The notes under the pieces were generated by a model, which did not search any database, was not told the DNA's origin, and saw only the letters and a program-made list of their open reading frames with translations. A DNA stretch of 64,000 nt, from assembly GCF_014199205.1 (NCBI RefSeq), contig NZ_JACIJD010000005.1, forward strand, positions 184,549 to 248,548. The letters are read 5' to 3'. This DNA is from Muricoccus pecuniae. Lineage in GTDB: Bacteria > Pseudomonadota > Alphaproteobacteria > Acetobacterales > Acetobacteraceae. This document shows, one piece after another, positions 30,823 through 41,187 of this stretch; the stretch's first letter is position 1, and the number at the start of each line of letters is the position of its first letter. A program made the position numbers and the translations under genes.

Positions 30823-31418
30823 GCCCGGCCGGCGAATCCGGGGGCGACATCCTCGTCGCCATCGGGGCCAACCTGCCGGGGCCGGACGGCGCCGCGCCGC
30901 TCGCCACCTGCCGGCGGGCCGCGGAGGCGCTGGACGGCCTCCTGGGCCTCTCCCTCCTGGCCACCTCATCCTGGTGGGAGACGGCGCCCGAGCCGCCGGA
31001 CCCCGCCAGCCCCTGGTACGTGAACGGCGTCGCGCGGCTGCGCGGGGCGGCCGATCCCGCCGCGCTGCTCGCCGCGCTCCAGGCGATCGAGGCGCGGGAG
31101 GGCAGGGGGCGCCCCTACCCCAACGCGCCCCGGACGCTGGACCTCGACATCGTGGCGATGGGCCGCCTCCTCCGCGCGGCGCCCGACCCCGTGATCCCCC
31201 ATCCCCGCGCCCATCTGCGCCGCTTCGTGCTGGAGCCGCTCCGGGAGGTCTGGCCGGGATGGGTGCATCCCTCGACGGGCCAGGAGGCGGAGGCGTTGCT
31301 GCGGGACCTTCCGCCCGCCCCGATGCGGCGGATTGCCCCGGGCCTGGTGGGTGGTTTCACGCGGGGTTGTGTTCCGGCGCCGTCCGCTCTATCTGACCCG
31401 TTCGCCCGCACAGAATAA
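30819..31418 (+). CDS. folK: 2-amino-4-hydroxy-6-hydroxymethyldihydropteridine pyrophosphokinase, apparent CTG start
   Basis: HPPK transfers pyrophosphate from ATP to the pterin in folate synthesis. The reading frame shows VAIGANLPGPDG, TSSWWETAPE, WYVNGVARL, the signature RPYPNAPRTLDLDIVAMG and IPHPRAHLRRFVLEPL. From the upstream in-frame stop at 30747 to GTG 31020 there is no ATG, GTG or TTG. GTG 31020 would delete the pterin-binding N-terminal third. CTG 30819 overlaps the TGA of the preceding gene (CTGA), with GGAAGGAGGAG ending 8 nt upstream. It is therefore the best start, giving 199 aa. A sequencing error is the alternative. Confidence 0.85.
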   Translation: MSPAGESGGDILVAIGANLPGPDGAAPLATCRRAAEALDGLLGLSLLATSSWWETAPEPPDPASPWYVNGVARLRGAADPAALLAALQAIEAREGRGRPYPNAPRTLDLDIVAMGRLLRAAPDPVIPHPRAHLRRFVLEPLREVWPGWVHPSTGQEAEALLRDLPPAPMRRIAPGLVGGFTRGCVPAPSALSDPFARTE

Positions 31419-31430
31419 ACGGAGTCCGCC

Positions 31431-31829
31431 ATGGCCCGCGTCACGGTCGAGGACTGCATCCTCCAGGTTCCTAACCGCTTCGACCTCGTCCTTCTCGCCG
31501 CCCAGCGCGCCCGTGCGATCTCGCGCGGCGAGGAGCTGACGGTGGACCGGGACAACGACAAGAACCCCGTCATCGCGCTCCGCGAGATCGCTGACCAGAC
31601 CGTCGAGCTGGACGGGCTGAAGGAGGACATCGTGAAGTCCCTCCTGCGCGCCCCCGAGCCCGAGCCGGTGGAGGAGGAGGTGATCGACCTCATCGCGACC
31701 GACGAGAACATCTTCGGCGTGATGGACGTCAACGAGGAGAGCGCGGCCGAGGCCGGCATGCAGGTCGAGGACATGTCCGGCGACGACCTCGAGGCCGCCA
31801 TCGCGGCCGAGCTCGGCGGCCGCCGCTGA
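31431..31829 (+). CDS. rpoZ: RNA polymerase omega subunit
   Basis: Omega binds the beta-prime subunit and aids RNA polymerase assembly; it also forms a ppGpp site in proteobacteria. The 132-aa product has [36 protein letters not shown] and [11 protein letters not shown], followed by an acidic C-terminal tail. It lies directly before the ppGpp synthetase gene, a widely conserved order. Confidence 0.96.
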   Translation: MARVTVEDCILQVPNRFDLVLLAAQRARAISRGEELTVDRDNDKNPVIALREIADQTVELDGLKEDIVKSLLRAPEPEPVEEEVIDLIATDENIFGVMDVNEESAAEAGMQVEDMSGDDLEAAIAAELGGRR

Positions 31830-31848
31830 CCGGGGGGCATATCTCTCC

Positions 31849-34185
31849 ATGAAAGACGGCACCGGGATCCCTAACCCTCCCGGTGTCGCCATGACCCCCT
31901 TCTGGGCGCCCGAAGGGGTGCTCGCCGGCGCCTCCGACTTCGGGGGAGGCGATGGTACGGGCGATGCGGGGCTGGGTGAGAATCCCGGCGCCGCCCTGGC
32001 CGCCCTCGTCACGGGCTACGACCCCCGCGCCGACGGGGCGATGATCGAGCGGGCCTATGGCGTCGCCGAGAAGGCCCACCGCAACCAGCAGCGCGATAAC
32101 GGCGACCCCTATATCGGCCATCCCGTGGCCGTCGCCGGCATCCTGGCCGGCTACCGGCTGGACGCGGCCACCATCGCGACCGCCCTTCTCCACGATACCG
32201 TGGAGGACACCGGGGTCACGCTCCAGGACCTCTCCCGCGACTTCGGGCCTGATGTGGCCAAGCTCGTGGACGGCGTCACGAAGCTGACGCGGCTGGAGCT
32301 GCAGTCCGAGCGCACGAAGCAGGCCGAGAACTTCCGCAAGCTCGTGCTGGCGATGAGCGAGGACATCCGCGTCCTCCTCGTGAAGCTCGCCGACCGCACG
32401 CACAACATGCGGACCCTCCACTTCGTCCCGCAGCAGCACCGCCGCGCCCGCACTGCGCGCGAGACGATGGAGATCTATGCGCCGCTCGCCGAGCGCATCG
32501 GCATGCAGTCGGTGAAGGACGAGCTGGAGGACCGCGCCTTCCGCGAGCTCCAGCCCGACGCCTCCCAGACGATCAATGCCCGCCTCGCCTTCCTCCGCGG
32601 CCAGGGCGCTGACCTCATCGCCGACATCGCCGAGGACCTGCGCCGCCGCCTCCGGGACTCGGACGTGCCGGTGATCGAGATCCAGGGGCGGGAGAAGTCG
32701 GCCTACGGCATCTGGCTGAAGATGCATTCGAAGAAGGTCGAGTTCGAGCAGCTCTCGGACATCATGGCCTTCCGCGTCATCACCGACGACAAGGCGAACT
32801 GCTACGCCGCACTGGGCGCCATCCACTCGGCCTATCGCGTCGTCCCCGGCCGCTTCAAGGACTACATCTCCACCCCCAAGCCCAACGGCTACCAGTCCCT
32901 CCATACCGGGGTGACGGTGCCCGAGCGCCGGAACGCCAAGATCGAGGTGCAGATCCGCACGCCGGAGATGCACGAGGTCGCCGAGTTCGGCGTCGCGGCC
33001 CACTGGATCTACAAGCAGGGCCCGGACGGGGTGGTGAACGCCTCCCGCGACCGCAAGCGCTATCCCTGGGTGAAGGACCTGCTGGAGATCCTGGAGAATG
33101 CCGGGGAGGCGCAGGACTTCCTGGAGAACACGAAGCTCGCCCTCCACCAGGACCAGGTCTTCTGCTTCACCCCCAAGGGCGACCTGATCGCGCTGCCCCG
33201 CGGGGCGACGCCGGTGGACTTCGCCTATCACGTCCACTCCCAGATCGGCGATTCCTGCGTCGGCGCGAAGATCAACGGGCGCATCGTGCCGCTGCGGCAC
33301 CAGCTCGAGAACGGCGACCAGGTCGAGATCATCACCGCCCGCGGCGGCACGCCCAACCCGGCCTGGGAGCGCTTCGTCGTCACGGGCAAGGCGCGCGCCC
33401 GCATCCGCCGCACCGTGCTCGCCCGCCAGCGCGAGGAGAGCCGGGAGAACGGCCGGCAGGCCATCGCCCGCGCCTTCCGCCAGGAGGGGCTGGACTTCTC
33501 GGAGAAGATCGCGGAGCCCGCAGTCAAGGCGCTGAAGCAGCCGGGCTTCGAGGAGCTTTGCATCGCGGTCGGCGCCGGCAACATCACGGCGCGCGACGTG
33601 CTGCACGCCGCCGTGCCGGAACTGCGCGGCCCGCCGCGCCCGGCCGTCTCGGGCATCGAGGCCCTGGCCCTCACCCGCGCGCGGGGCAAGCCGGGCTCGA
33701 CCGTTCCCCACCGCGTCACCAAGGGGCGGGACGTCGCGCACGGCATCACCGGCCTCGTCTCGGGCATGGAGGTGAGCTTTGCCGGCTGCTGCCACCCCGT
33801 GCCGGGGGACCGGATCGTGGGCATCGTCTCCACCGGCCGCGGCGTGACCGTGCACAAGCAGGGCTGCCACACGCTCGACGCCTTCGCCGGCACGCCCGAG
33901 CGCTTCATCGACGTGGACTGGGACACCGCCCCGGGCGCGGCCGGGGAGCATGTCGCGCGGCTCTCCGTCATTGCCTCCAACGAGGCGGCGGCGATCGCGG
34001 GGATGACGACCGCGATCACGAAGCAGGAGGCACGGATCCAGTCCCTCCGCTTCCTCCACCGCGCCTCGGACTTCGCCGAGTTGAACGTGGACCTGGAGGT
34101 GAAGGACCTGCGCCACCTCTCCAGCGTCATCGCCGCCCTTCGCGCACTGCCGGGCATCGAGCAGGTGGAGCGGGCCAAGGCGTGA
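31849..34185 (+). CDS. rel: bifunctional (p)ppGpp synthetase/hydrolase
   Basis: This 778-aa RSH protein controls the stringent response. Order: HD hydrolase domain ([35 protein letters not shown]), synthetase domain ([13 protein letters not shown], then [20 protein letters not shown]), TGS domain ([18 protein letters not shown]), helical and Cys-containing regulatory domain ([15 protein letters not shown]), and C-terminal ACT domain. The RFKD motif is the RxKD form of bifunctional Rel/SpoT enzymes, not the acidic ExDD of RelA. The intact HD motif also indicates hydrolase activity. The first ~45 residues are an extension; Met15 is another possible start. Confidence 0.95.
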   Translation: MKDGTGIPNPPGVAMTPFWAPEGVLAGASDFGGGDGTGDAGLGENPGAALAALVTGYDPRADGAMIERAYGVAEKAHRNQQRDNGDPYIGHPVAVAGILAGYRLDAATIATALLHDTVEDTGVTLQDLSRDFGPDVAKLVDGVTKLTRLELQSERTKQAENFRKLVLAMSEDIRVLLVKLADRTHNMRTLHFVPQQHRRARTARETMEIYAPLAERIGMQSVKDELEDRAFRELQPDASQTINARLAFLRGQGADLIADIAEDLRRRLRDSDVPVIEIQGREKSAYGIWLKMHSKKVEFEQLSDIMAFRVITDDKANCYAALGAIHSAYRVVPGRFKDYISTPKPNGYQSLHTGVTVPERRNAKIEVQIRTPEMHEVAEFGVAAHWIYKQGPDGVVNASRDRKRYPWVKDLLEILENAGEAQDFLENTKLALHQDQVFCFTPKGDLIALPRGATPVDFAYHVHSQIGDSCVGAKINGRIVPLRHQLENGDQVEIITARGGTPNPAWERFVVTGKARARIRRTVLARQREESRENGRQAIARAFRQEGLDFSEKIAEPAVKALKQPGFEELCIAVGAGNITARDVLHAAVPELRGPPRPAVSGIEALALTRARGKPGSTVPHRVTKGRDVAHGITGLVSGMEVSFAGCCHPVPGDRIVGIVSTGRGVTVHKQGCHTLDAFAGTPERFIDVDWDTAPGAAGEHVARLSVIASNEAAAIAGMTTAITKQEARIQSLRFLHRASDFAELNVDLEVKDLRHLSSVIAALRALPGIEQVERAKA

Positions 34186-34195
34186 TCCCCACACC

Positions 34196-34600
34196 ATGAT
34201 TCTCGGCCTCGGCAACGACATGGTGGACATCCGCCGGATCGAGCGGACCATCGAGCGCCACGGGGATCGCTTCATCTCCCGCGTCTTCACCGATCTCGAG
34301 CGCGCCAAGGCCGAGCGGCGGGCGGAGCGCATCCGGATCGCGACCTATGCCAAGCGCTTCGCGGCGAAGGAGGCAGCCTCCAAGGCGCTGGGGACCGGCT
34401 TCCGGGCCGGCGTCTACTGGCGCGACCTCGGCGTGGTGAACCTCCCCTCCGGCCAGCCGACCATGGAGATGACCGGCGGGGCGGCGGAGCGGCTGGCCGC
34501 CATCACCCCGCCCGGGCACCGCGCCCAGGTGGCGCTGACCATGACGGACGAGTACCCCTATGCCGAGGCTGTGGTGATCATCTCGGCCGTGCCTTTTTAG
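34196..34600 (+). CDS. acpS: holo-[acyl-carrier-protein] synthase
   Basis: AcpS transfers the phosphopantetheine arm from CoA to acyl carrier protein. The 134-aa product has the metal-binding Asp in [20 protein letters not shown] and the Glu-Lys motif [16 protein letters not shown]. The rel-acpS-lepB-rnc-era-recO order is the standard alphaproteobacterial cluster. It follows rel by 10 nt. Confidence 0.96.
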   Translation: MILGLGNDMVDIRRIERTIERHGDRFISRVFTDLERAKAERRAERIRIATYAKRFAAKEAASKALGTGFRAGVYWRDLGVVNLPSGQPTMEMTGGAAERLAAITPPGHRAQVALTMTDEYPYAEAVVIISAVPF

Positions 34601-34770
34601 GGCCGTTCGCACGCCCCGCTGGGGTTGCTTCCCTGAAGTGCCGCCCCGGCCTTCCTTGACAGCCCGGCCCATCTGTCGCACCCACGGGCCAGCGGCGGCC
34701 CGACCCACGCCCCTGTCCGGGCTCTCCGGGGGTTCTCGGCCGGCCGGGTGAGGCCGCGAAGAAGCATACG

Positions 34771-35523
34771 ATGAGCAATAAGTCCTCCGGCGGCTGGCTG
34801 GAGAGCCTGAAGACGATCCTCTATGCGGGCCTGATCGCCATCGGCATCCGCACCATCGCCTTCGAGCCGTTCAACATCCCCTCCGGCAGCATGATCCCGA
34901 CCCTGCTGGTGGGCGACTACCTGTTCGTGTCGAAGTACTCCTACGGCTATTCCCGGGCCTCGCTGCCCTTCAGCCCGAACCTCTTCCGCGGCCGCATCCT
35001 GGGCAGCCTGCCCGCGCGCGGCGACGTGGCCGTGTTCAAGCTGCCGCGGGACGGCACCACGGACTACATCAAGCGCATCGTCGGCCTGCCCGGGGACCGC
35101 ATCCAGGTGCGGCAGGGGGTCCTGCGCGTGAACGGCCAGCCCGTGACGCGCACGGCCGTCGGCCCCTACACCGTGGAGGGGGACGGCCCCCGCCTGACCG
35201 TGCGGCTCTACCGCGAGACGCTGCCGCCGAGTTCCGGCAGCCCCGCGCGCACTCATGAGATCCTGGAGGCCTCGGATGACGGCCCCTACGACAACACGCA
35301 GGAATTCGTGGTCCCGTCCGACCACGTCTTCGCCATGGGCGACAACCGCGACAACTCCCTCGACAGCCGGGCCACGAGCTATGTCGGCTTCGTGCCCGTG
35401 GAGAACCTCGTCGGCCGGGCCGAGTTCATCTTCTTCTCGTGGGACGGCTCGGCGAGCTGGTGGGAGGTCTGGGCCTGGCCCTTCGCCGTCCGCTGGACGC
35501 GCATCTTCTCGGGCGTGCGATGA
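34771..35523 (+). CDS. lepB: signal peptidase I
   Basis: LepB removes signal peptides at the outer face of the inner membrane. The 250-aa protein has one N-terminal membrane segment (LKTILYAGLIAIGIRTIAF), the catalytic Ser in PSGSMIPTLLVGDYLFV, the general-base Lys in YIKRIVGLPGDRI and the conserved GDNRDNSLDSR box. The 170-nt gap upstream of its ATG has a TTGACA-like hexamer at 34656 but no clear -10. Confidence 0.97.
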   Translation: MSNKSSGGWLESLKTILYAGLIAIGIRTIAFEPFNIPSGSMIPTLLVGDYLFVSKYSYGYSRASLPFSPNLFRGRILGSLPARGDVAVFKLPRDGTTDYIKRIVGLPGDRIQVRQGVLRVNGQPVTRTAVGPYTVEGDGPRLTVRLYRETLPPSSGSPARTHEILEASDDGPYDNTQEFVVPSDHVFAMGDNRDNSLDSRATSYVGFVPVENLVGRAEFIFFSWDGSASWWEVWAWPFAVRWTRIFSGVR

Positions 35524-35539
35524 TGGCGGGAGGGCTCTC

Positions 35540-36223
35540 GTGAAGGCGCCCGTCGCCATGCTCTCGGACCGGCTGGGGCATGGGTTCCGCGATCCCGCCC
35601 TGCTGGAGCAGGCGCTCACCCACCGCTCCGCCGCCGATCCGAAGCGCCGCCAGCTCGATTCGAACGAGCGGCTGGAGTTCCTCGGCGACCGCGTCCTCGC
35701 CCTCTGCATGGCCGAGTGGCTGTCCGAGCGCTTTCCCGAGGAGCGGGAGGGGGAGCTGGGCAAGCGCCTGGCGGTGCTCGTGGCCGCCGACACCCTGGCC
35801 AAGGTGGGCGACGCCATCGGCCTTCCGGCCGCCCTTCGCATTCCCCCCGCCGAGGGCCGCACCGGGCTGCGCCAGCGCGCCAACGTGGTGGCGGACGCGA
35901 CGGAGGCGCTGATCGGCGCCCTCTACCTCGATGCCGGGCTGGAGGCCGCGCGCGCCTTCATCCGCCGCGAATGGACCGTCGCCATGGAGGCGGACGCGAC
36001 CCCGCCCATGTCCGCCAAGAGCCGGCTGCAGGAATACCTGCTCGGCCGCGGCCAGGGCCTGCCCGAATACGTGCTGGTGAGCGCCGAGGGTCCCTCCCAC
36101 GCGCCGCTCTTCACCGTCTCGGCGCGCGCCTGCGGCAAGGCGGCCGAGGCCAGCGGCGAGAGCAAGCGCGCCGCTGAGCAACTCGCGGCCGAGGCGCTGC
36201 TGACGGAGCTGTCCCGTGGCTGA
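35540..36223 (+). CDS. rnc: ribonuclease III
   Basis: RNase III cuts double-stranded RNA, including rRNA precursors. The 227-aa product has the catalytic signature NERLEFLGDRVLALCMAEWL, the second catalytic segment ANVVADATEALIGALYLDAG and a C-terminal dsRNA-binding domain (KSRLQEYLLGRGQGLPEYVL). GTG 35540 is chosen for its GGGAGG site 6 nt upstream; ATG 35558 would trim six residues. It overlaps era by 8 nt. Confidence 0.96.
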   Translation: MKAPVAMLSDRLGHGFRDPALLEQALTHRSAADPKRRQLDSNERLEFLGDRVLALCMAEWLSERFPEEREGELGKRLAVLVAADTLAKVGDAIGLPAALRIPPAEGRTGLRQRANVVADATEALIGALYLDAGLEAARAFIRREWTVAMEADATPPMSAKSRLQEYLLGRGQGLPEYVLVSAEGPSHAPLFTVSARACGKAAEASGESKRAAEQLAAEALLTELSRG

Positions 36224-37169
36224 GGACGACATTCCCGAGGAGACCGCGCCCGAGGGGCCGAAGACGGCCCCTGAGGGACCGACCCGCGCCGGTCTCGCCG
36301 CCGTGCTGGGCGCGCCGAATGCCGGCAAGTCCACCCTGGTGAACCGGCTGGCGGGCGCCAAGGTCTCCATCGTCTCGAACAAGCCGCAAACGACGCGCTT
36401 CCGCATCCGCGCCATCCTCACGGAGGGGCGGTCGCAGGTGGTGCTGACGGACACGCCCGGCATCTTCAGCCCGCGCCGCCGGCTGGACCGCGCCATGGTC
36501 GCCGCCGCCTGGGGCGGCGCGCAGGACGCCGACCTCGCCATGCTGGTGGTGGATGCGCGGGCGGGGCTGACCGATCCGCTGCGCGCCATCGTCGCCAAGC
36601 TGGCCAAGGGTTCGCCGCCGCTCTGGCTCGTGCTGAACAAGACGGACCTGTTCGACACCAAGCGCCTGCTGCCCCTCACCGCCGAGCTGAACGGGCTGCT
36701 CCAGTTCGCCGAGACCTTCATGATCTCCGCCGAGACGGGGGATGGGGTGGACCGCCTCCGCACCCAGCTCTGCGAGGCGATGCCGGTCGGGCCATGGCTG
36801 TTCCCCGAGGACGAGCTGTCCGACGTGACGGACCGGATGCTGGCCGCCGAGATCGTGCGCGAGCAGATCCTGCGCCAGACCCATGAGGAGGTCCCGCACC
36901 ACGCGACGGTGGAGACGGAGTCCTGGCAGGAGCGCAAGGACGGCTCGGTGCGGATCGACTGCACCATCTATGTCGGCCGGTCCTCCCAGAAGGCGATCCT
37001 CATCGGGGACAAGGGCTCCCGCATCCGCGAGATCGGCCAGCGGGCGCGCGTGGAGCTGACGAAGCTGCTGGAGCGGCCGGTCCATCTCTTCCTCAACGTG
37101 AAGGACAGGCCGGGCTGGGACGAGGAGCGCGGCCGCCTCCGCGCCCTCGGGCTGGAGGACCTGGAGTAG
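36216..37169 (+). CDS. era: GTPase Era
   Basis: Era is a GTPase that binds 16S rRNA during 30S maturation. The 317-aa product has an acidic N-terminal extension, then G1 GAPNAGKST, the switch QTTRFRIRAI, G3 DTPG, G4 LNKTD, and the C-terminal KH RNA-binding domain (VGRSSQKAILIGDKGSRIREIG). The start is GTG 36216, inside the end of rnc, consistent with coupled expression. Confidence 0.97.
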   Translation: MAEDDIPEETAPEGPKTAPEGPTRAGLAAVLGAPNAGKSTLVNRLAGAKVSIVSNKPQTTRFRIRAILTEGRSQVVLTDTPGIFSPRRRLDRAMVAAAWGGAQDADLAMLVVDARAGLTDPLRAIVAKLAKGSPPLWLVLNKTDLFDTKRLLPLTAELNGLLQFAETFMISAETGDGVDRLRTQLCEAMPVGPWLFPEDELSDVTDRMLAAEIVREQILRQTHEEVPHHATVETESWQERKDGSVRIDCTIYVGRSSQKAILIGDKGSRIREIGQRARVELTKLLERPVHLFLNVKDRPGWDEERGRLRALGLEDLE

Positions 37170-37201
37170 CGTTCGGGGGCCGGGAACCCCATCTTTCCGG
37201 C

Positions 37202-37951
37202 ATGGAATGGACCGCCCCCGCCATCGTCCTGGAGTCCCGCCCCCTCGGGGAGGGCGGGGCCGTGATCAGCCTTCTCACGGAGGAGCACGGCCGCCACGCC
37301 GGCATGGCGCGCGGCGGCGCCTCTCGCGCGCAGACGCCGGTCTGGCTGCCCGGCAACCTCGTGGAAGCGCGCTGGATGGCTCGCCTCTCCGACCAGCTCG
37401 GCCATCTCAGCGGGGAGCTGGTGCATCCCACGGCGGCGCTCGCGATGGACGATCCGCTGGCCCTCGCGCTGCTCTCCTCCGCCTGCGCAGTGGCCGCCGA
37501 GGCCCTGCCGGAGCGCGAGCCGCACCCCGCCGCCTTCCGCGCCCTCGTCCCCATCCTCGCCCATCTCGGGCGGGGGGCGGAGGAGGTGCTGCCCGACCTC
37601 GTGCACTGGGAAGTGCTGCTGCTGGCCGAGCTCGGCTACGGCCTCGACCTCGCGCGCTGCGCCGTGACGGGGGAGGCGGAGGGGCTGACCCATGTCTCCC
37701 CGAAATCCGGCCGCGCGGTGCGCGCCGAGGTCGCGGCCCCCTATGCCGACCGCATGCTGCCCCTGCCGCCCTTCATGCGGGATCCCTCCCGGCCGAGCGG
37801 GCCGAAGGACTGGTCGGACGCCCTGCGCCTGACCGGCCACTTCCTCGCCCGCGATGCCTTCGGCAGTCATCACCGCCCGATGCCTGCTGCGCGGGAGGCA
37901 CTCGCGGACCGTGTCGCCGCGCTCGCAGAGGCCGGGGAAAAGGCGGCCTGA
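37202..37951 (+). CDS. recO: DNA repair protein RecO
   Basis: RecO helps load RecA on SSB-coated single strands with RecR. The 249-aa product has the N-terminal OB-fold start WTAPAIVLESRPLGEGGAVIS and EEHGRHAGMARGGASRAQ, then the helical domain (DLVHWEVLLLAELGYGLDL). The central zinc-finger cysteines of some RecO proteins are reduced to an isolated Cys (ARCAVTG), which is common in this family. It is 32 nt after era. Confidence 0.93.
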   Translation: MEWTAPAIVLESRPLGEGGAVISLLTEEHGRHAGMARGGASRAQTPVWLPGNLVEARWMARLSDQLGHLSGELVHPTAALAMDDPLALALLSSACAVAAEALPEREPHPAAFRALVPILAHLGRGAEEVLPDLVHWEVLLLAELGYGLDLARCAVTGEAEGLTHVSPKSGRAVRAEVAAPYADRMLPLPPFMRDPSRPSGPKDWSDALRLTGHFLARDAFGSHHRPMPAAREALADRVAALAEAGEKAA

Positions 37952-38031
37952 GGCGCGCCGTGCTGGCATCCGCGCCCCGGTCCTGCTAGAACGGATCACC
38001 CTGAACAGATGAAGAACATAGCGCCGAGCCC

Positions 38032-40266
38032 ATGCCCGACGACCTGAAGGCGCTGCCCGATGGCGGCCGCATCAACGAGACCCCGCTCGCCGGCGCCCTG
38101 TCCGAGCGTTACCTCGCCTATGCCATGTCCACCATCATGGCGCGCTCCCTGCCGGATGTGCGGGACGGGCTGAAGCCGGTTCATCGCCGCCTGCTCTGGG
38201 CGATGCAGCAGTTGCGGCTGGACCCCGCGGGCGGCTTCAAGAAATGCGCCCGCGTGGTGGGCGACGTGATCGGCAAGTATCACCCGCACGGCGACGCCTC
38301 GGTCTACGAGGCGCTGGTGCGGCTCGCCCAGGACTTCGCGGCGCGCTACCCGCTCGTCGAGGGCCAGGGCAATTTCGGCAATATCGACGGCGATAACGCC
38401 GCGGCCATGCGCTACACCGAGGCGAAGCTCACCGAGGTCGCCAAGGCGCTGCTGGAGGGCATCGACGAGGACGCCGTTGATTTCCGCGCTACCTATGACG
38501 GGGAGGAGCAGGAGCCGGTCGTGCTGCCGGCCGCCTTCCCGAACCTCCTGGCGAACGGCGCGAACGGCATCGCCGTGGGCATGGCCACCTCCATCCCGCC
38601 GCACAATGCGGGCGAGGTCTGCGGCGCGGCGCTGGAGCTGATCCGCAACCCCGAGGCCACCACCGCCCAGCTCCTCGCCCATATGCCCGGCCCGGACTTC
38701 CCGACGGGCGGCGTGATGGTGGAGCCCGCCGACAGCATCCTGAACGCCTACGAGACCGGCCGCGGCGGCTTCCGCCTGCGCGCGAAGTGGGAGGTGGAGA
38801 AGCTCAAGAACGGCACCTGGCACATCGTCGTCACCGAGATCCCGTATCAGGTGCAGAAGTCGCGCCTGATCGAGGGGATCGCGGAGCTGCTGGAGGCGAA
38901 GAAGCTGCCGCTGCTCGCCGATGTGCGCGACGAGAGCACGGACAAGGTGCGCCTCGTGCTGGAGCCCAAGACCCGCACGATCGAGCCCGCCATGCTGATG
39001 GAGAGCCTCTTCCGTGCGACGCCGCTGGAGAGCCGCATCCCGCTGAACATGAATGTGCTGGATGCCGAGCGCACCCCGCGCGTCATGGGGTTGCGCGAGG
39101 TGCTGCGCTCCTGGCTCGACCACCGGCAGGTCGTGCTCGTCCGCCGCTCCCGCCACCGCCTCTCCGCCATCGAGAAGCGGCTGGAGATCCTGGACGGCTA
39201 CCTCCTCGTCTATCTCAACCTCGACGAGGTGATCCGCATCGTCCGCGAGGAGGACCATCCGAAGGAGGCGCTGATCAGGACCTTCGGCCTGACGGACAAC
39301 CAGGCCGAGGCAGTCCTGAACATGCGCCTCCGCGCCCTCCGCAAGCTGGAGGAGATGGAGATCCGGCGCGAGCACACGCGGCTGACGAAGGAGCTGAAGG
39401 GGCTCCAGAAGCTCCTCGCCAGCGAGAGGGCGCAGTGGGACCGGATCGCCGAGGAGATCGGCGCGGCGCGGGACAGGTTCGGCTCCGGCGCGCTGGGCGA
39501 CCGCCGCACGGTGCAGACCGAGGCGGTGGCGGTGGTGTTCGACGAGAACCAGTTCGTCGAGCGCGAGCCGATCACTGTCATCCTCTCGGAGAAGGGCTGG
39601 CTGCGCGCGCAGAAGGGCCATATCGAGGACCCCTCCGGCCTGCGCTTCAAGGAAGGCGACAGCCTCGCCCTCATGCTGCACGCGGAGACGACGGACCGCA
39701 TCGGCCTGCTCGCCTCCAACGGCCGCGCCTACACGATCAAGGCCGACGCCATCCCGCGCGGCCGCGGCGACGGGCAGCCCGTGCGGCTGACCGTGGAGCT
39801 GGGCAACGAGGACGGCATCCTCTCCGCCTTCGTCTGGCGCGAGGGGATGAAGTTTCTCCTGGCCTCCTCCTCGGGCCGCGGCTTCGTCGTGAAGTCCGAG
39901 GACCTGCTCGCCGAGAAGCGCACGGGCAAGCAGGTGCTGGTGGTGGACGCGCCGGACACGCTCGCCGTCGCCGCCGCGGTGGAGGGCGACACGGTCGCGG
40001 TGATCGGCGACAACCGCAAGCTGCTGATCTTCCCGCTGGAGCAGGTGCCGGAGATGTCGCGCGGGCGCGGCGTGGCGCTGCAGGGCTACCGGGACGGCGG
40101 GCTCTCGGACGTGAAGGTCTTCGACGCGCGCCGGGACGGGCTGACCTGGCAGCTCGGCGGGCGCACCCGTACCGAGACGGTGCTCGCCCCCTGGCGCGGC
40201 AATCGCGGCGGCGCGGGCAAGATGCCGCCTAACGGCTTCCCCAAGTCCAATCGTTTCGACGGGTGA
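38032..40266 (+). CDS. parC: DNA topoisomerase IV subunit A
   Basis: ParC with ParE decatenates daughter chromosomes. The 744-aa product has the GyrA/ParC core: [40 protein letters not shown] (the quinolone-resistance region), and the catalytic Tyr in [12 protein letters not shown] coiled-coil tower (around [17 protein letters not shown] sequence near residue 420-450) and a C-terminal beta-pinwheel follow. The missing GyrA box and length favour ParC over GyrA. Its TGA overlaps the next gene as GTGA. Confidence 0.95.
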   Translation: MPDDLKALPDGGRINETPLAGALSERYLAYAMSTIMARSLPDVRDGLKPVHRRLLWAMQQLRLDPAGGFKKCARVVGDVIGKYHPHGDASVYEALVRLAQDFAARYPLVEGQGNFGNIDGDNAAAMRYTEAKLTEVAKALLEGIDEDAVDFRATYDGEEQEPVVLPAAFPNLLANGANGIAVGMATSIPPHNAGEVCGAALELIRNPEATTAQLLAHMPGPDFPTGGVMVEPADSILNAYETGRGGFRLRAKWEVEKLKNGTWHIVVTEIPYQVQKSRLIEGIAELLEAKKLPLLADVRDESTDKVRLVLEPKTRTIEPAMLMESLFRATPLESRIPLNMNVLDAERTPRVMGLREVLRSWLDHRQVVLVRRSRHRLSAIEKRLEILDGYLLVYLNLDEVIRIVREEDHPKEALIRTFGLTDNQAEAVLNMRLRALRKLEEMEIRREHTRLTKELKGLQKLLASERAQWDRIAEEIGAARDRFGSGALGDRRTVQTEAVAVVFDENQFVEREPITVILSEKGWLRAQKGHIEDPSGLRFKEGDSLALMLHAETTDRIGLLASNGRAYTIKADAIPRGRGDGQPVRLTVELGNEDGILSAFVWREGMKFLLASSSGRGFVVKSEDLLAEKRTGKQVLVVDAPDTLAVAAAVEGDTVAVIGDNRKLLIFPLEQVPEMSRGRGVALQGYRDGGLSDVKVFDARRDGLTWQLGGRTRTETVLAPWRGNRGGAGKMPPNGFPKSNRFDG

Positions 40267-41087
40267 GTGCCGGCGGGGAGAGCCGGGAAGGCCTGATCAG
40301 GGCCCTCACGGAACATCCGGCCTGGGGCGGCTTCTTCGACCGTCCCCGGCCGGACCACTCCTTCCCGGATGTGACGGGCGCGCGGCTCTTCGGCACGGGC
40401 GCGGAGGATGCTGCGGCGCTCGCGGCGCTGGGCATCCAGGTGGACGGCGCCGGGCCCGGCAATCACATCCTTCTCGCCGCTGAGCGCCCCGGCCACAAGC
40501 TGCGCCTCCGTTTCGGCGCCCGCACGGGCTGCATCGTTGTCATCGGCGCCGAGGGCACGATTTCCGGCACTGTCGGCTTCGAGGGCGACGGCCATCTCTT
40601 CATCTTCAACGGGCGCGGCGCCTGTCAGGCCTCCGCGACCTTCCGACACCACGAGGGAGCACTCTTCATCGGGCGGAACTTCACCGCCAACCTTGCGGAC
40701 TTCCTCGTCGAGGGGCCGCGCCGCAGCATCGTCCTCGGCGATGACGTGATGATCGCCTATCGCGTGCAGCTGCGGACCAGCGACAGCCACGGCATCGTCT
40801 CGCTCGATGACCCGGCCAGCGCGCTGAACCCGCCGGCCAGCATCCGCGTCGGTCCGCATGTCTGGATCGGCAAGGACGCGGTGGTCGGGCGCGGGGTGAG
40901 CATCGGGCGGGGAGCGATCGTGGCGATGAATACCATCGTCACCAAGGATGTGGCGCCCTGCACCCTGGTGGGCGGCGTTCCCATGCGTGTCCTGAAGGAG
41001 CGGGTGACCTGGACCCGCGCCTCCCAGCCCGCTCCGGCAGAGATCGAGGCCGCCATCAGCTTTGTGGGCAGGGAAGGCCCCGTCTAG
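40263..41087 (+). CDS. left-handed beta-helix (hexapeptide) acyltransferase-like protein
   Basis: The 274-aa protein has a unique N-terminal half rich in Gly and short beta strands and a C-terminal left-handed parallel beta-helix with hexapeptide repeats ([39 protein letters not shown]). It closes with the typical coenzyme-binding end [14 protein letters not shown] His in TSDSHGIVS may be catalytic. Such proteins O- or N-acylate sugars in surface polysaccharides; the acceptor is unknown. GTG 40263 overlaps the parC stop by 4 nt. No other polysaccharide gene is close. Confidence 0.78.
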   Translation: MSAGGESREGLIRALTEHPAWGGFFDRPRPDHSFPDVTGARLFGTGAEDAAALAALGIQVDGAGPGNHILLAAERPGHKLRLRFGARTGCIVVIGAEGTISGTVGFEGDGHLFIFNGRGACQASATFRHHEGALFIGRNFTANLADFLVEGPRRSIVLGDDVMIAYRVQLRTSDSHGIVSLDDPASALNPPASIRVGPHVWIGKDAVVGRGVSIGRGAIVAMNTIVTKDVAPCTLVGGVPMRVLKERVTWTRASQPAPAEIEAAISFVGREGPV

Positions 41088-41100
41088 AGTCGATCCCGTT

Positions 41101-41116
41101 CCGGTGGAGCCACCGG
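41101..41116. terminator. hairpin between convergent genes
   Basis: CCGGTGG (41101-41107) AG CCACCGG (41110-41116) is a perfect 7-bp inverted repeat 14 nt after the acyltransferase stop. It lies between two convergent genes and may terminate transcription in both directions, though no T-run follows directly. Confidence 0.4.
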
Positions 41117-41149
41117 GATGGGTGGATCGGCTTTTCAAACGACATGGCC

Positions 41150-41187
41150 GAGCGGTTGAAGTGAGCCAGGGCGAAGGGAAACCGCTC
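41150..41187. repeat. 8-bp inverted repeat at the 3' end of bpt
   Basis: GAGCGGTT (41150-41157) and AACCGCTC (41180-41187) are exact inverted copies with a 22-nt spacer; the right arm reaches the bpt stop codon. With the hairpin at 41101 this gives a palindrome-dense intergenic stretch resembling a REP-like or terminator element. Confidence 0.35.

Noticed and set aside
34656..34684. TTGACA hexamer before lepB as a promoter
   Set aside because: No acceptable -10 box at 16-18 nt; too weak to list as a promoter.
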